NCBI GenBank assembly: GCA_964486925.1
Contig: CAZAOY010000088.1
Span: 1-5,042, forward strand
DNA: 5,042 nt
From: CAZAOY01 sp964486925
GTDB taxonomy: Bacteria; Bacillota; Clostridia; Oscillospirales; Ruminococcaceae
Reading direction: 5' to 3'
Below are positions 4,761 to 5,042 of the stretch, piece after piece. A model generated the notes under the pieces. That model ran no database searches. It worked only from the letters and a program-made list of their open reading frames with translations, and was not told the origin of the DNA. Each line of letters starts with the position of its first letter. Within the stretch, counting starts at the first letter, position 1. Both the position numbers and the translations under genes were made by a program.

Positions 4761-5042
4761 TTATACCCATGTAGGTAGCTGAGTCGATACCGACACACTA
4801 ACGGCGTTATACGGATTAAGTGCCATATGGCATAGGTTAATAACTTCCTTTTCGTTTAGCATCGAACATGTTATCTTACAGTTTTGAAGCGCACGTATGT
4901 ATTCTAAACTCTTTTCAAGCAGATAGTCTTTTGTGTGCTGTGGGGTTTTATCTACAAACAGGCATAGATACGCTTGTCGCTCCATAACCACTGCACTTGA
5001 AGCCATCTGTCCGAGATATTTAATGTTTTTAAATAGAATATC
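4761..5042 (-). CDS. C-terminal part of a probable VirB4 N-terminal-domain protein (cut by window edge)
   Basis: The frame is open from the window edge to TAA at 4761-4763: 93 residues, beginning D-I-L-F-K-N-I-K. The Met at 5004-5006 is probably internal because the frame continues upstream without a stop. The sequence pattern ERQAYLCLFVDKT, then a helix with LEYIRALQN, then EKEVINLCHMALNPYNA, resembles the end of the CagE/TrbE/VirB4 N-terminal domain (a strand, a helix, and a conserved L-x-x-x-x-NP). This is the part missing from the downstream VirB4, supporting a two-gene VirB4. The match is by pattern only; another transfer protein is possible. No membrane segment is visible. Confidence 0.6.
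   Translation of the reverse strand, partial: DILFKNIKYLGQMASSAVVMERQAYLCLFVDKTPQHTKDYLLEKSLEYIRALQNCKITCSMLNEKEVINLCHMALNPYNAVSVSVSTQLPTWV

Noticed and set aside
1..5042. CRISPR array, tRNA, rRNA, transposase or integrase gene, oriT
   Set aside because: No regularly spaced repeats, cloverleaf, rRNA-like block, DDE or recombinase motif, or recognisable nick site was seen on either strand by eye.

Overview
The window looks like a piece of a conjugative element (ICE or conjugative plasmid) from a low-to-mid G+C Gram-positive-type bacterium, probably Bacillota. The evidence is consensus TTGACA/TATAAT promoters, strong GGAGG ribosome binding sites, use of TTG starts, and a VirB4 ATPase close to an M23 cell-wall hydrolase. 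A run of 100 N marks a draft scaffold joint. Every supported gene is on the minus strand, so transcription runs from high to low coordinates. The species cannot be named from the sequence.

Right part (5042 to 2179): the transfer module. It starts with the C-terminal end of a protein resembling the N-terminal domain of VirB4. A 611-residue VirB4-type ATPase follows, carrying all the visible nucleotide-binding motifs but a short N-terminal half. Together the two suggest a VirB4 split over two genes. One base after the VirB4 stop comes a YkgJ-like cysteine-cluster protein, apparently translationally coupled to it.

Middle (2140 to 1247): a cell-wall hydrolase broken by the assembly gap. Its start resembles the start of conjugation-associated hydrolases, and its visible C-terminus is an intact LytM/M23 endopeptidase domain behind a proline-rich linker. 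It probably opens the wall for the transfer channel. A small protein with one membrane segment and a probable coiled coil follows, with an unclear start codon.

Left part (1246 to 1): accessory and maintenance genes. A perfect sigma-70 promoter, with a 15-bp palindrome just upstream, drives a very acidic unknown protein of 141 residues. A second promoter, whose -35 box lies in an 8-bp direct repeat, drives an overlapping mntA-hepT pair. This is a type VII toxin-antitoxin system in which the nucleotidyltransferase MntA AMPylates and silences the HEPN ribonuclease HepT. hepT runs off the window. This pair probably stabilises the element.

The known systems here are conjugation and MntA-HepT. The least explained parts are the split VirB4, the YkgJ-like protein inside the transfer operon, the acidic protein with its palindrome, and the TTG/leader arrangement before the membrane protein.
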